Of a stretch of 57,500 nucleotides of DNA, positions 29,249 through 42,036 are shown in pieces (position 1 is the stretch's first letter; every line of letters begins with the position of its first letter). Both the position numbers and the translations under genes were made by a program. The DNA comes from Chrysomallon squamiferum (taxonomy: Eukaryota; Mollusca; Gastropoda; Neomphalida; Peltospiridae): assembly GCA_012295275.1 (NCBI GenBank), contig CM022671.1, positions 1,980,832-2,038,331 on the forward strand. The letters are read 5' to 3'. The notes under the pieces are model-generated. The model was not told the DNA's origin. It searched no databases and saw only the letters and a program-made list of their open reading frames with translations.

Positions 29249-32200
29249 TTGTTTTATCTAAAGATTTAACAAGGTAACAGAATTTTATCTTTGATATAAA
29301 TAATAAAAAGGTACACCTATTATTTAAAAGCGGATACTAACTAAAGACTGCCTTAAAAGATTATTAATAATATAATTTAATTATTCGTTCTGTTTTCAGT
29401 ATAAATAAATAATAAGTGTAGATATAGTTAAAATCCAACAACATTTTGAAAACATCTAAAGGTGTAATACAAGGTCGAATACGGCGAATAGAGCGGAGTT
29501 CTGCACTTCAACAGGGGAAGTAACGTGTTGCCTTGGCGAACGCTGAATAGACGTGAATGTGTGAAATGCAAAGTTGTTAGAATGTTGTAAAACACACGTG
29601 GGGAACAGGGAGGGTGAGACAGACTGTTTGGTTATTCTCAGTGAAATTTAAATATAGCGAAAAGCGGCAAAGTATTTTTACTGCAATGAAGAAAAATGTC
29701 AAGTGTGGCAGTTTGCAGATTCACAGTCTGTAAATGTTTTGAACACTAGAAGAAAACAACTGCTGTCTTGTATTCAAATATCTATTTCGAAAATGTAAAA
29801 TATAACAGTTTTGGTGTAGCTTCCAAGTAGAAATGCTTAACTGTTTGATATGATAATTATATATCTTTATAAGTTGTCTTTTTGTTAAAAACTCATATTT
29901 TATTGTATTTTTGAACTGTGTTTAGTATCCAGTAATATAACAGGCAATATATTTCTTATCTATTGTTTTTTCTCACTTTTTATACACTACTTATATATTA
30001 CTGGTTAGAACGAGAAATCAGCCAATATTTTTCAGGCGTACCTCAATTTACAGAGTTACAGCTCCTGTTTCATGTACAAAAATATTGTGTACATGAATTT
30101 ATCTGATTAGATAAAATGCATAATTTCTGGTCTGTATTATTTGTTTGTTAAACTTCATGGTTTTTTTGCACAGACAGTCAAACACTAAATTATAAGAATG
30201 ATATAAGCTTTATGCCAAGTTCATTTATATTTGTGAACAAACCTTCTCAGATAACCGGATCTAATTGCAGGATAGTTAGCATCTCTTTTAAGTCAAATTT
30301 AGAGAAAAGAAAAGAATGCGGATCATTTTTCTGCTCCTAAACATTTTCACACGCGTGAAATTTTAAATAACTATCATACTGCTTTGAAATATGATTTAAT
30401 AACGTGTTTACCGCAAAACGCTTGAAGGAAAGGAAACTAGTTTATGATGTTTTCTAATTATTTTTGGTGGTCATGCCTCATTAGATTTTTATTATTTTAT
30501 TTTTTTAAAATATATTAGGAGAGACATAAAAACTAAATTTAATCATCCAAATAATGTCTGATGCAATTTATTCAGTACAGATGTAGTTGTAATATAATAT
30601 ACACTTGAAAATGAAAAAACTAAACATATTATTTTCAGACTGTGTATATAATAATATATTCTTTTTGGAGAATTCATTAATAATTTTTTAAAAAAGTCAG
30701 TAAACTAAAAAAAAAAAAAAGAATAAAACACATTAATAAATAATGATACAGAAAACAGTAAGAACAAATAAAAGCAATGCGTGTGAGTGTGTGCGTGTGT
30801 TTGTAATAATTATATAAAGAGGAACGTGTGCACCAAAGAAAAGATAACTGTTTTTTTCTTATTTATACACGAGCCCACGCGAAATTTTAAATATCTTACT
30901 AGCAAGTATAAGAACACGTCTTTCCTTTCTTTGATATAAATACCAGTAACAATAAAGTAAATACCAGCCCACACACTCGGCTCTTCAGTGAAGCTGTATG
31001 CATCTTTACACATCATACACACGGTGCAGGTTCACAAAATAACGTTAATTGATCACAAAACCATTCGACGGTTATAACTAAATCTGCGAATAGCATGTCT
31101 TTAGTTATTATTGTGTCTTTATTTCTCAAGAACAGTAAAAACAAAAGGTGGAAAACATTTACATTACTTTGAGGAAACTGCGTCTTAGCTTTAGAAAGTA
31201 AAGATGAGATATCTGTAGTGCAGTAGAAACATTATTAGTCTGTGTAATTTGAAAGAGATTAATTTATAGTAGCTAATAGAGCTTTGTCCAAATGTAAATT
31301 AAACCACACTAATTTCCAAAACATTATCTAAATTTCGGCCAAGTTATATGTAAATATTTACCCCAAATGTATCTGAGCAGCCTTTAACCTAGTCGCCAAT
31401 ACGTAAGTAAGGAAACCTATTAGGAACAAGGCATGATTTATTTAACTTTCGACTGAACATGAATAAACCCACCATACAGTAATATCAACTATGAAAAACA
31501 CGTTGTGTAATGGTTCAATGGAATATAGGTGACCAAGGAAGAGAAATATTAAATAGGGTTCTAACATTGTCAACATTATCACTACCACCAAGATTATCTC
31601 CAACTACTGATCATTATTATCGTCATGTACATCACTAACATATCATCATCATAATCATCATCATCATCATCATCATAATCATCTTCGTTATCATTGCAAG
31701 TTGGCTTGGATCCAGAATTTACGAAACTGCCAACGGCAAACACGTGTAACACAGACGGTCACTATTTCGGTAAATTGTTCACAAAGACCTGCATTTCTCT
31801 TTTCAAAAGGAAAACTGGATTCTGACAAGGGTTACTTGTTGAAATAACGAAGCCATACGTTTACTAAATAATTCAAAGTTTGCTTTGACCTTGAAGACAC
31901 TTTAAACAGTGAAATACCACACGATGTTCATCAACACTTCAGGATTTGCACGCAAGTTGTTCACAATAGCCGAGTGAAGTGGATCGACTGAGCGCTAATT
32001 AACACGGCGGAGAGAGCTGGCCTCTTCACCCACTCGCAGTTTTCTTCAGCGTCCACGTCATTCAACAGTTATATGCCGGTTAACAAAACTGCTATACATT
32101 CACTTTGTGAATCAACACTAATTGGGCATTAGACTACCTGTACTAAGTCCGCATGAACGAGTACGTTATTCACAGAAACCGGGTTTGTTGAACTTTCCCT

Positions 32201-32432
32201 TCTGGTTTGATGGATAAAAGAAAGAAGTGTAATGCGCGCGATGGTGTCCGATTGCAAAACCAAATGTTTTGTTTGGTTTAGGGGGATCATAATGTAGATC
32301 TCTGTGGATACTAGCCTCTCGGTCAGTCATTTGTTACCTGTTTTCCAGTGCTATCAGCATACCTGTGTCCGTATCCATTATCTAGTTCTCTGTCCGTCTT
32401 TTCTTCTGACTGTCTGAATGACTCTACCTATG

Positions 32433-32540
<108 letters not shown>

Positions 32541-34974
32541 ATGTATTTCTACCTGCTGGTCTGTCTGTCTGTCTGTCAAAGTCGTTATTTTTGACTATCT
32601 GCTTATCTCACGTCACATTTACAGACTGATATATCACTAACATAAAACTTCTCATGCTTTTTTATCTGCTTAGCCAGCAGAAAATATAGATTTGTTTTTA
32701 ATTTTTTTTTTTTCTTACGAATTCATTCTGCCGTGAATTTTGCTGGCAGAGTTAAACGTTTTGTTGGCGCGGTCACGTAGACGCCCACGCAGTTTGGACA
32801 TCACAAGTAAACTGCTTTATTCTGTCTGGTCTAGACTGAAACTAATAGATTAGTTTCGTGCACCTATCTGCACACAGCACAGATCAGTGGCTAATGTGTC
32901 AGATCACTGTAATATTCAGGAGATCTGGAACAAAGGAATCTTTTGTGTGAACTTTTTCCCACGGCTTAGCCCATAATCGATCTTTGACATTCAGTTCCTT
33001 GAGACTTGCTCCAAAGAAAATGATAAATAGTGTCACTTGAAACGGTTCGATCCCACAGACATTGGGATGTAAGATGAACATATGAATGATTAAGAGAAAG
33101 TATGCTCATTTCGCATTAACAGAACATTAAATCTGTTAGATGAGATAAATTCGTCAAAAATAATTCGGCAAAGTTAATTAGACGTCATTTCTGTATACTG
33201 CATATTATGTACGAATAAAATGTATTGTTAACTATCTCACAGAAAAGGCCTTCCAACTTAATGAACTGTTACGAATAACAGACCTGCAAATACTGCCTGA
33301 GAATGTTAAAAAAATAATAATAACAATAATAAGAAAGAAATACAAAATATCTGAATTAACAAGTAGAATTGTGTTTATATGTGCTGTAGGCAAAGTCACA
33401 GAATTTTAGGAAAGAGGCCAAATGAAAAAAGAAGATTCTTGCTATTTTATTTCACAGCAAGGAGCTTGTTTTGAATGTAATAATCTATTGAAATACTGGA
33501 TACAATATCATTTTCTCAGTGGCCTGAAGTATTTTAACTGTTAAAAGGAAGCACAGGGTAATCTTGGATGAACTGCTAGCCATGACCTATCTGATAGTGC
33601 AAAACCTTGGTTTTTATCCGTCATCAAACTGTTCGTGGAAGCCGAAGGCAGCGTTTTAGTCCTTATATAAACATGGTTCTCTCTGTTTTACCTCGCAGTG
33701 CATCTTATCCTAGACAGTACGATCAGCTTTGATGTCGACACGAAAACTGTGGATCTAAACAAGCAGCAGTAACCACCCAGCATGCACAGCTTGGTGCGTG
33801 CTTTGAAATGCACGTATTCACTCGTCTAGCGGTAACACAGCAAAGACAAAATAGCAAATAAATGTGTAATTACGGATGGACGCCCAGAAGGTAATATCAG
33901 CATGAATTCAGTCGGACATCTGGAATAAACAGACATTAATAGTGGTTCATATCAACGATGCTTAGAGTTTAATTTGTTTCCATCCAATTTTGTTAGAGTA
34001 ACTGCTGAATATTAGCATAAATAATATATTAATATTGTATTTTAATTAACGACTTTAAAGCTAAACATATTTTTCACTGACGTCTTTTTCGTCTTCTCAT
34101 GTTATTATATACAAATTCTTAATAAGCATAGTAATGCATAGATAGAACGCATTCTCTATTTATAGAAACGATCAGTCCTTAGAAAGGCGTTAGTTATTTT
34201 CTACATGCAAAAGCCTGTCATTAAAGCGTTTTACAATTCATAAATGTCAGTGTTTTCTTCTTTTTTCTTTCTTTCTTTCTTCGTTCATTACAAATTTTGT
34301 CTTTTCGGATCAAATTGTTCATTGAATAAAATTATGAATGTGTCTTAATCTTCTTATTCTTCATTATCATCATCATCATCATCATCACAATCATCATCAT
34401 CAGCTTCGTCTTTTTCTTCTTCTGTTTCTTCGTCTCTTCTCTGCTTTCTTCTATTCTTTTAATAATTTGTTTTCTTGTAATGGACGTCATTATTAAATAT
34501 GTAATTTTATTTAACATGGGATAGTCCAACATTTCAAAGAAATTTCTATTTGTGAACGATATATTCGAATGACTGTACTTTCTTTTTCACAACCGAACTT
34601 TTAATCCGTTCATTTAATCGGTGTGCTGTTTTGAAAGGTATGCAGCTGTTTTAGTGCTGTCAAAACAGGTTTAATGGCTGAATAATTTAACACTTTTCTA
34701 CAATCCCATTGCTAAAATGAATAACTACTTATGGAAAATTATCGATGATGTGTGAAAAATATTAAGATATCGGAATCATAATGTTGTTTACCATTTTTCA
34801 CGTCCCGCTTGAATAAAAGGGCTAAGAAAGAAATCTAACGAAATAACAGAGCATCAGAAATTACTTTTATGTTTGCGAAGTCAACAGGACTAATTACGCT
34901 TCAGTGCAGTAGGATACGTTTAGGTGTAAGGTAAACATAAATTACGTGTGTGGGATTGAGTGAGGTTAAATGTA

Positions 34975-35035
34975 AGAGTGGGCGGTACCTGCCAGCCCCG
35001 CCCGACTGATGACCGTGTGGGCGGGTTATAAAAGG
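34975..35035 (+). promoter_or_regulatory. Orphan GC-box and TATA promoter-like cluster
   Basis: Within about 60 bp there are three GC-box cores (GGGCGG, CCCCGCCC, GGGCGGG) and then TTATAAAAGG, a near-ideal TATA box in plus orientation. A start would fall near 35060. No coding exon follows convincingly; the 154-codon frame on the opposite strand (34920-35384) has no recognisable domain. The cluster lies inside intron 1 of the minus-strand vWA gene. It could be a promoter of a non-coding transcript or part of an unrecognised repeat. Confidence 0.35.
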
Positions 35036-36361
35036 TGAGTTTGATGGCGATGATTAATTTTAAATACACACATATATATATATTTACAAATCTACTTATA
35101 AACAAGCATGCAAGCACCATACATACGTACAAGCACACACGCAGACACAGGCTCAGAAACGCACACGTGCTTCCAGGCTCACGGCATTGGACGTTTATAA
35201 AACACAACAATGCATTTCTCACATTCCTCTGAACGGTTGGTTTAATTTGTTCGTTGTTTGCTTCGTGTAGGAGATTAACGAGGAACACAGATACTTTGTG
35301 TGCAAGTGCGACCGGCCTGTCTCCAGGCGCAGTGCAATAAAGTGCACAAGAACGGCGCCAACAATCACCAGCGTACGGCGTCAACGCTGTACCAAGTTAC
35401 TCTCTTCTCTCACAAAGTCTTATATTGATTGTGACGTGTCGAGGCCTTGCTGGCCTCTTTGATACACCCAGTGCTGTAGACACAGTGTGCCACACACTTC
35501 TGTCTTCTTTTCATTCCTTCCCTGTACTGCCTTATTTTTTATTAAATTTATTATTTTATTTTTTAATAATCAAAGGTTATCTTTTCTTTGTTTCTATAAA
35601 TTGTGCCAATAACTTCTTTATTTCTTTCTATTTTTCTATTTTTGTCCGTCTTTCTTTCGTCTTAGGGACATTTATCTTTCTTCTGGCTTTCATTCAAACC
35701 GGTATTTATTTGTCTCTTCATTTCTTTCTTTCGTTTTATCCCTTCCTTCTTGGTTAAATTGTTCCTTTCATTATTTTATTTTAATTTTTTTTTTTTTTTA
35801 CTTCATTTTTTTCCATCACGAAATCTACTACAACAGCATACGTCGTTGATATGTTGATAAAAAGTTAACGACCGCGATAACCCAGTTGTCTCATTACTAA
35901 ATACATTTCCTGATTTTTTGTTTTTGTTTAGCGATCACTTTCTGGGAACAGTATTAATGTCACAAACATGCCAGAGTGTTAACGTTTGACCTACATTGCA
36001 AGATGAAAAATGAATAAGGGTTTTAAACTTAGAGGTGCGAATGATTCAGTTGCTGAATATTTTGTTTTAATGACTCTTTGGTGCATTAATGCTGTCAAAA
36101 CGATTATTACAGATGAAGGAATACTTAGTATATACTTATGCTGCTCGTGTTTAAGGTCATGAAGATAAATTAAGTACAGCGGTCTGTGAATAAAAAAGAA
36201 AGTGACAGAAAATAAATGTTGAGGAAATATTTTAGTTGAAGAATAAAATATAACTTGACTTCCATTACGAGAAATGTCAGAATAATTCAGTGTCGCCATG
36301 ACACCGGAACTGCGAGTTCTGTGTTATTAGTACCTCTAGAATTCCACTTCAGCTTATATAA

Positions 36362-36415
<54 letters not shown>
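36362..36415. repeat. (AAT)n microsatellite
   Basis: About 54 bp of AAT, followed by a mixed ATG/ATA trinucleotide run. Confidence 0.95.
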
Positions 36416-36417
<2 letters not shown>

Positions 36418-37339
36418 TTTTCATAGTACTAATAATGATGATGATGATTATAATGATAAAAATATTAATGTAAATAAATAAATATATAGAAAATATTGTT
36501 TAACATTTCAAACATTTAATAAAACCCACTATAGTGGTTAAAAAGTAGAGATATTAAAAAGATAATAATACTCTTATCAAACCGACCTCCTTTGCACACG
36601 TAATATAAAAATTATGAAGCGACTGATAGCAACAGACAGAAAGATAAAAAGAATATGTTACTAATGTACGAAAAGCTTGGACTGACATTTGCAATTATCT
36701 CTGCAATTCATTTGCCCTCACCAGCAATGTGTACTCCCAGTGACTTTCTCAACAAACACTTCGTGCATTAGTTACGTTTCTTGATTTTCGGGGATTTATG
36801 TTACCACAGATGGAAAAAAAAGCATATTATGAAGTTAGACAGCGTAAAATCACAATTTAATGGCATAAAAAAGCCAGGTTTAGGTTTTCAGCGATCGTTT
36901 AACACAAAATGGATTTGTGGTATCAGATCTGAATAAAAATGTTGCTGGTTTTAAAATTAATGGAATTTGTGGAATTTAATCTGCCGATGTAGTTTTGACT
37001 CGCTGAGTAAAAATATTCACTGGAAAGTGCATCGTTGACATTTGTTTCTGTATCATATTGTGTATCTGATTCTCTGAGCATTGTGTGTGTATGCGTTTAT
37101 GATGTCAGTGTATTATAAACGTTATATGGCTGAGTGAATTACATTTTGTATGTATGTATGTATGCATGTACGTATGTACCTATGTATGAATGTATGTACG
37201 TTCGTATATATGTATGTGTGTATTTATGTTTCTGAATGTCTGTATATGTGTATGTATGTATCCACGTAATGTATGAGTGTTAGAGTGTGTATATAAGTAT
37301 ATAAGTAATCTGAAATACGAAATGAAAACTGAATAAATA

Positions 37340-37790
37340 GGGTAAGGTGGGGTACTTCTGGCACCCTTTTCCATTCAACCTCACCTACAGTTTCATAGAC
37401 AAAGGGGAACAACAAAATGGAGTGAATAATGCCTAGTATATTCATTTGTGCTTCAAAATACATAAACACTATATACTTTTAAAATGGGAACCAGATTAAA
37501 AATTGTTTCAGTGGCCAGATTTAACCCGAAGATTTGGGATAAATCTGCCCCCACATTCATGATGTATTTTGGTCCTCAAATTTGTTGTACTGATTATTGG
37601 TATGTAATCATTGTTTACAACTAATAATAATTAGTCCTAATAATAATACAAGTCAGATTCAAAACTTGAATAAAGTAAACTCCTTGACAAATATCACACA
37701 AGAATACAATAAAACTCAGAATGGACAAAATCAATGCCAAAACTATTGATTTCACTGCCACATATGGGGACCAGAATTGCCCCAAGTGGT
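37340..37790. mobile_element. Possible DNA-transposon remnant with GGGG...GCCCC motifs
   Basis: The left edge reads GGGTAAGGTGGGGTAC, a style of terminal sequence seen on DNA transposons in several invertebrates. Related G-run/C-run motifs recur inside: GGGATAAATCTGCCCC (37536-37551) and GGGGACCAGAATTGCCCC (37766-37783). No matching inverted right end was found up to the CT array at 38247, and no transposase frame. Family not assigned. Confidence 0.25.
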
Positions 37791-38245
37791 GGAGTAAAAT
37801 AAAACACAGATTTCTTGCCTAATTTCCACATATTAATCAAGTTTCTTCTGCTGAATTTAAGAACTGATTATATGTTTACCTGTTATAAGTTATCATTAAT
37901 CTTATGTCTATAGGACTAAAAAAATAACACTCACTTTTGAAACCTCAAAATGCACTTTTTTTCATTACTTTTATGGCCACTATACTTCCCATGTAAATGG
38001 CTGATTACCTACATCCTTTGTTCTAATAAGAGGTAGGAAAGTTCTGTTTATATCAACAAAGATCCCTAACAGAGCAGTATAATGGTTGTATGTTAAAATA
38101 CATCTCTACCTGTGTTTCTAACTAATTTGTGTTATTTTCAGTAAGAATATATACAAAAAATAAGTCGATTTTTTAACCTCCAAAGTGCATAGATAGTTAT
38201 GTTATCAATTCTTGAAAAAAGAAAAAAATGTATCCTTTTTGTATC

Positions 38246-38246
<1 letters not shown>

Positions 38247-38333
<87 letters not shown>
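38247..38333. repeat. (CT)n joined to (AC)n
   Basis: About 72 bp of CT switching directly to about 15 bp of AC. Confidence 0.96.
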
Positions 38334-39262
38334 AGAAAAATGCATATAAAATGCTCATGTGCTTATATTCACATACATCTACATAGATAAATAATCACGT
38401 GGGTGGTTGTCTGATATTTTGTTTTCGCTAATTTCTCTATCATCACCTGAATAACTCTGTTCAGTTTGTACGGAGATGAAAACTTAATTATTATCTATAC
38501 AAAATTAAAAAACCCACAGAAAAACAACATTCTGCTTTTCTTTCTGAGGGTTTTTCAGTTTAACAGCAAAATCGCCACTTTTCCAATTTAAGAGTTTTTG
38601 AAATCAGATTTTAGAAAAAAAAGAAATGTGTGTGTATGTAAAAATATACATCGCAAACCATTTTTCGTACAGTCTGATATGTAATTTAATACGAAAGTTA
38701 TGCGAGACATTTATTTTTATCCATGAAGAACTCGATAAGAGACTGTTAAGTGTATGAATAAATATTCACACCATGAACACAGAATATCTCTATTATGCAA
38801 CAAAATACTCATAGAAAGAGTGAGATATTTCTAGTCATAGTGTGTCAGATGTAATTATTTAAATGTCTACAGACAGAAAAAAGTATATAATGATAAAAAA
38901 AAGGAAGATATTTAAAGAACGAATGTAAAATTATAATGAATGATAATATAAAATATGAAATTATAAAATACTATAAAATCAGGAATTAATCTCCTTTTTT
39001 CTCTCTATTTCTCTTTTCTTTCTCTATCTATCTGTCTATCTATCTATCTGTCAGGCTGCCTCTCTGTCTATCTATCTATCTATCTATCTGTCTGTTTATC
39101 TATCTATCTGTCCATCTATATATTCCAGTATCTGACTATTAATCCATATTTCTGTCTCTTCCTTCGTTCTATCTTTCTTTTGATTTCTAATTCTCTGCTT
39201 CTCTTTCCATTTTTCTTTTTAAGTCCTTTAGTCTCTCCCATTCTCTCAACAGAGGCTTAGGC

Positions 39263-39421
39263 GTATGTATGTATGTATGTATGTATGTATGTATGTATGT
39301 GTATGTATGTATGTATGTTTGTATGTATGTACGTATGTATGTGTATGTATGTATGTATGTATGTATGTATGTATGTATGTATGTATGTATGTATGTATGT
39401 ATGTATGTATGTATGTATGTG

Positions 39422-39452
<31 letters not shown>

Positions 39453-39669
39453 TTGTATGTATGTATGTATGTATGTATGTATGTATGTTTGTATGTATGT
39501 ATGTATGTATGTATGTATGTATGTATGTATGTATGTATGTATGTATGTATGTATGTATGTATGTATGTATGTATGTCTGTCTGTATGTATGTATGTATGT
39601 ATGTATGTATGTATGTACGTATGTATGTATGTATGTATGTATGTATGTATGTGTATATGTATGTATATA
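39263..39669. repeat. (TATG)n microsatellite, about 400 bp
   Basis: A near-perfect tetranucleotide array with rare TG, TTTG, TACG and CTG variants, preceded by CTAT/CTGT repeats (about 39020-39120). All three plus frames and one minus frame stay open, giving spurious 140-170 codon frames. Confidence 0.97.
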
Positions 39670-40455
39670 TGCGATGGAATGGTTTTCTGACTTCATCAGT
39701 GTATAAATACTATAATGTTATCAAAAATTATAAGAAGTGAATCAGTTTTGTTTTCAAATTATTAAAAAAAAAAAAAAAAAAAACAAGATCGGAAAAGTTT
39801 TTAAAAAGAAGGAAAAAAAAAAAAAAGAAAAGAAATAAAGTTGAGTTACTTCATTTCATTTCGTGGAAATGCACCTGAACTATAGCAGCGCAAGTAAAGT
39901 AGGCGATTATACATTATTTCGCTGAACGCATTTTAATCGTTGTAATTTCCCCCACACACTTGCACGTTTTTCCCTCACGTGGTCGCGAATTAACCCCTCC
40001 CACGTCACGCACACTGGCCGCTTAATAGTTTCTGCAAATGTCACTGGATTCACACAGTTACATCATTTAACAGCTTCCCACGTTTTAAGTAGCTTTGTAA
40101 ATATTATCACAATAAAATATAAGATTAGCTACCAGAAAACCATTAGGTTCGATTCTTATCAAAGGTCGTTTCCGACCAATTACGATTTAGAAAAAAAAAA
40201 AAAAAATAAAATAAAAAAAAAATGGAAACATCTCAGAATTTCGTTGATGTAAACGTTTATGGTTATGAAATAATGACAAGACCGAGAACGACACAAAGTC
40301 AACAGTAACAATGTGAGAGGAACGATAATTGTGTTGTATAAAATCAATTTAATATTTTAACACTCATTATGTTTCAATTCATTTATGCAAAATCAAAAAA
40401 TGATGTATTAAAAAAGCCATCAAAAACAAACTTTCTAGATAATTCTATACGTATG

Positions 40456-40597
<142 letters not shown>

Positions 40598-41010
40598 GGT
40601 TAAAGACACGTATTCATACATGAAGTAACAGTTACGGCCTACACATGTAAACAGTCTGAATAAAATATATGCAACTCGGTTTATTAGGTTAGTGACTAAG
40701 AAATATTCTTTGTATATGCAATGAATGCAGCAAGACATATAAAGAAAATAAAGGATCAGTGCAAGTAAACGGAGAGTGAAAGGTAGAACAAAAACAACAA
40801 ACAAAATATGTGTAAAAAAATAAAATATTATGCTCTACTTAAAGGGATTGTTTGGGCACTGTTCAGCTCCACATTTAAATTTAAGATTTATCGATAAAAG
40901 AACTACAAAGTGTCATGAGATTTTATTTACACAAAACAGACTTATATAATAGCGTTAAGAAAATAATTAAAACAATGTGAATATATATATACATACACTC
41001 ACATATACAT

Positions 41011-41016
<6 letters not shown>

Positions 41017-41095
<79 letters not shown>
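41017..41095. repeat. (AG)n microsatellite beside exon 1
   Basis: About 79 bp of AG starting 72 bp inside intron 1 from the exon 1 donor; on the transcribed strand it reads CT. Confidence 0.97.
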
Positions 41096-41099
<4 letters not shown>

Positions 41100-41166
41100 A
41101 CATTTTGAAATAAAATTTATTAATCTTAATAAAACTGAAAAGTTGAAAAATAATAAAATTACTCAC

Positions 41167-41214
41167 CAGCAGCACCAACATCGCTGTCAGTGTACCAATA
41201 AAAAGAGACGTCAT
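41167..41214 (-). CDS. vWA gene exon 1: signal peptide
   Basis: The ATG at 41214 has the context AACAATGA and opens MTSLFIGTLTAMLVLL, a classic hydrophobic secretion signal core. It ends at a perfect donor CTG|GTGAGT (GT 41166-41165) in phase 0, matching the phase-0 entry of exon 2. A short upstream frame and a TATA-type promoter precede it. The link to exon 2 over a 15-kb intron rests on phase, on a signal peptide being followed by a plausible cleavage site, and on the lack of a competing gene. Confidence 0.78.
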
Positions 41215-41240
41215 TGTTTGTTGTTGTGTTTAACACCCTA

Positions 41241-41285
41241 TCAAGTAATCCAGGTGATGTAGTTGACAAAACAGGTAAAGATCAT
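41241..41285 (-). other. Upstream open reading frame in the vWA gene leader
   Basis: A 14-codon frame starting ATG at 41285 and ending TGA at 41241, closing 26 nt before the main ATG. It could reduce translation of the main frame; that is inference. Confidence 0.4.
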
Positions 41286-41399
41286 AAGAGTTGTCCAAGG
41301 CCTCAATCTCGAGCGAAACAGCGCCGAGACGAAAACCGGTTGTTGCGTTTTGTGCACTTGGAGAAGTTATCCCGAGATCGCGTGCTGGATTCACTCGAA

Positions 41400-41570
41400 T
41401 AACTTTCATATCTTAAAGTCAGCCGGTCTTTTTATAATATTTTTCTTTGACACATATCGAGACGCCAATGACAAAAGAGGCGGGGCTACTATGGGGGCAG
41501 TTGCTGAATGGATGATGCGTTTTGTGATTGACAGCTATATCGAGGCGGGTTTCTGAGACTTCATGCAAAT
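41400..41570 (-). promoter_or_regulatory. Promoter of the vWA gene (TATA, CCAAT, GC-box, octamer)
   Basis: On the minus strand TATAAAAAG lies at 41436-41428, placing a start near 41400 and a leader of about 185 nt. Upstream come a reverse CCAAT (plus-strand CCAAT 41465-41469), a GC box (plus-strand AGGCGGGGCT 41478-41487) and an octamer (plus-strand ATGCAAAT 41563-41570). The order and spacing are those of a classical Pol II promoter. Confidence 0.6.
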
Positions 41571-41989
41571 ATCAGTGGAGATGATAATCGGCTTGAGTTC
41601 CGCAAATAGCGCATCAATGAGCGGCTACCAGTTAAACATGAATGGCGTGAATCTGGGTCACGTCTGCTGTGAGGATGGCAAAGCATGTGACCCACGCGAA
41701 ACAGACTGACCTAATAGTTTCACAAGTCTTTCTCCTCTTTATTTTAAAAACACATTCACTTACTTTTTTATCCCTTTATCAGTTTGTCTCTCCACCTTCC
41801 AACTCAGTCCACCCTTTCACTGGTGCCCCACCCATTAATACTTTAATACACCCCATCATTTGCTCCACCCATTCTCAGATACATCAGTGTTTCTCATTGA
41901 TCGTTTGTTGTTTATTTTTATTTTATTAATAAGGTTTTCTACCTACTAGTGCTACTACTACTACTACTACTGTTACTATTACTACTGTC

Positions 41990-42036
<47 letters not shown>

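Noticed and set aside
33044-33054. tRNA/SINE B-box-like GGTTCGATCCC (another similar at about 40146)
   Set aside because: No A box at the right distance and no cloverleaf arms could be paired.
34920-35384. 154-codon minus-strand frame
   Set aside because: Starts at a non-ATG codon, low-complexity Cys/Leu/Val middle over CA-type repeats, no recognised domain.
39265-39740. Four overlapping frames of 141-169 codons
   Set aside because: All are translations of the TATG array (Met-Tyr-Val-Cys or His-Thr-Tyr-Ile repeats).
41214-41556. 62- and 97-codon plus-strand frames
   Set aside because: They overlap the leader and promoter of the minus-strand vWA gene and have no motif.
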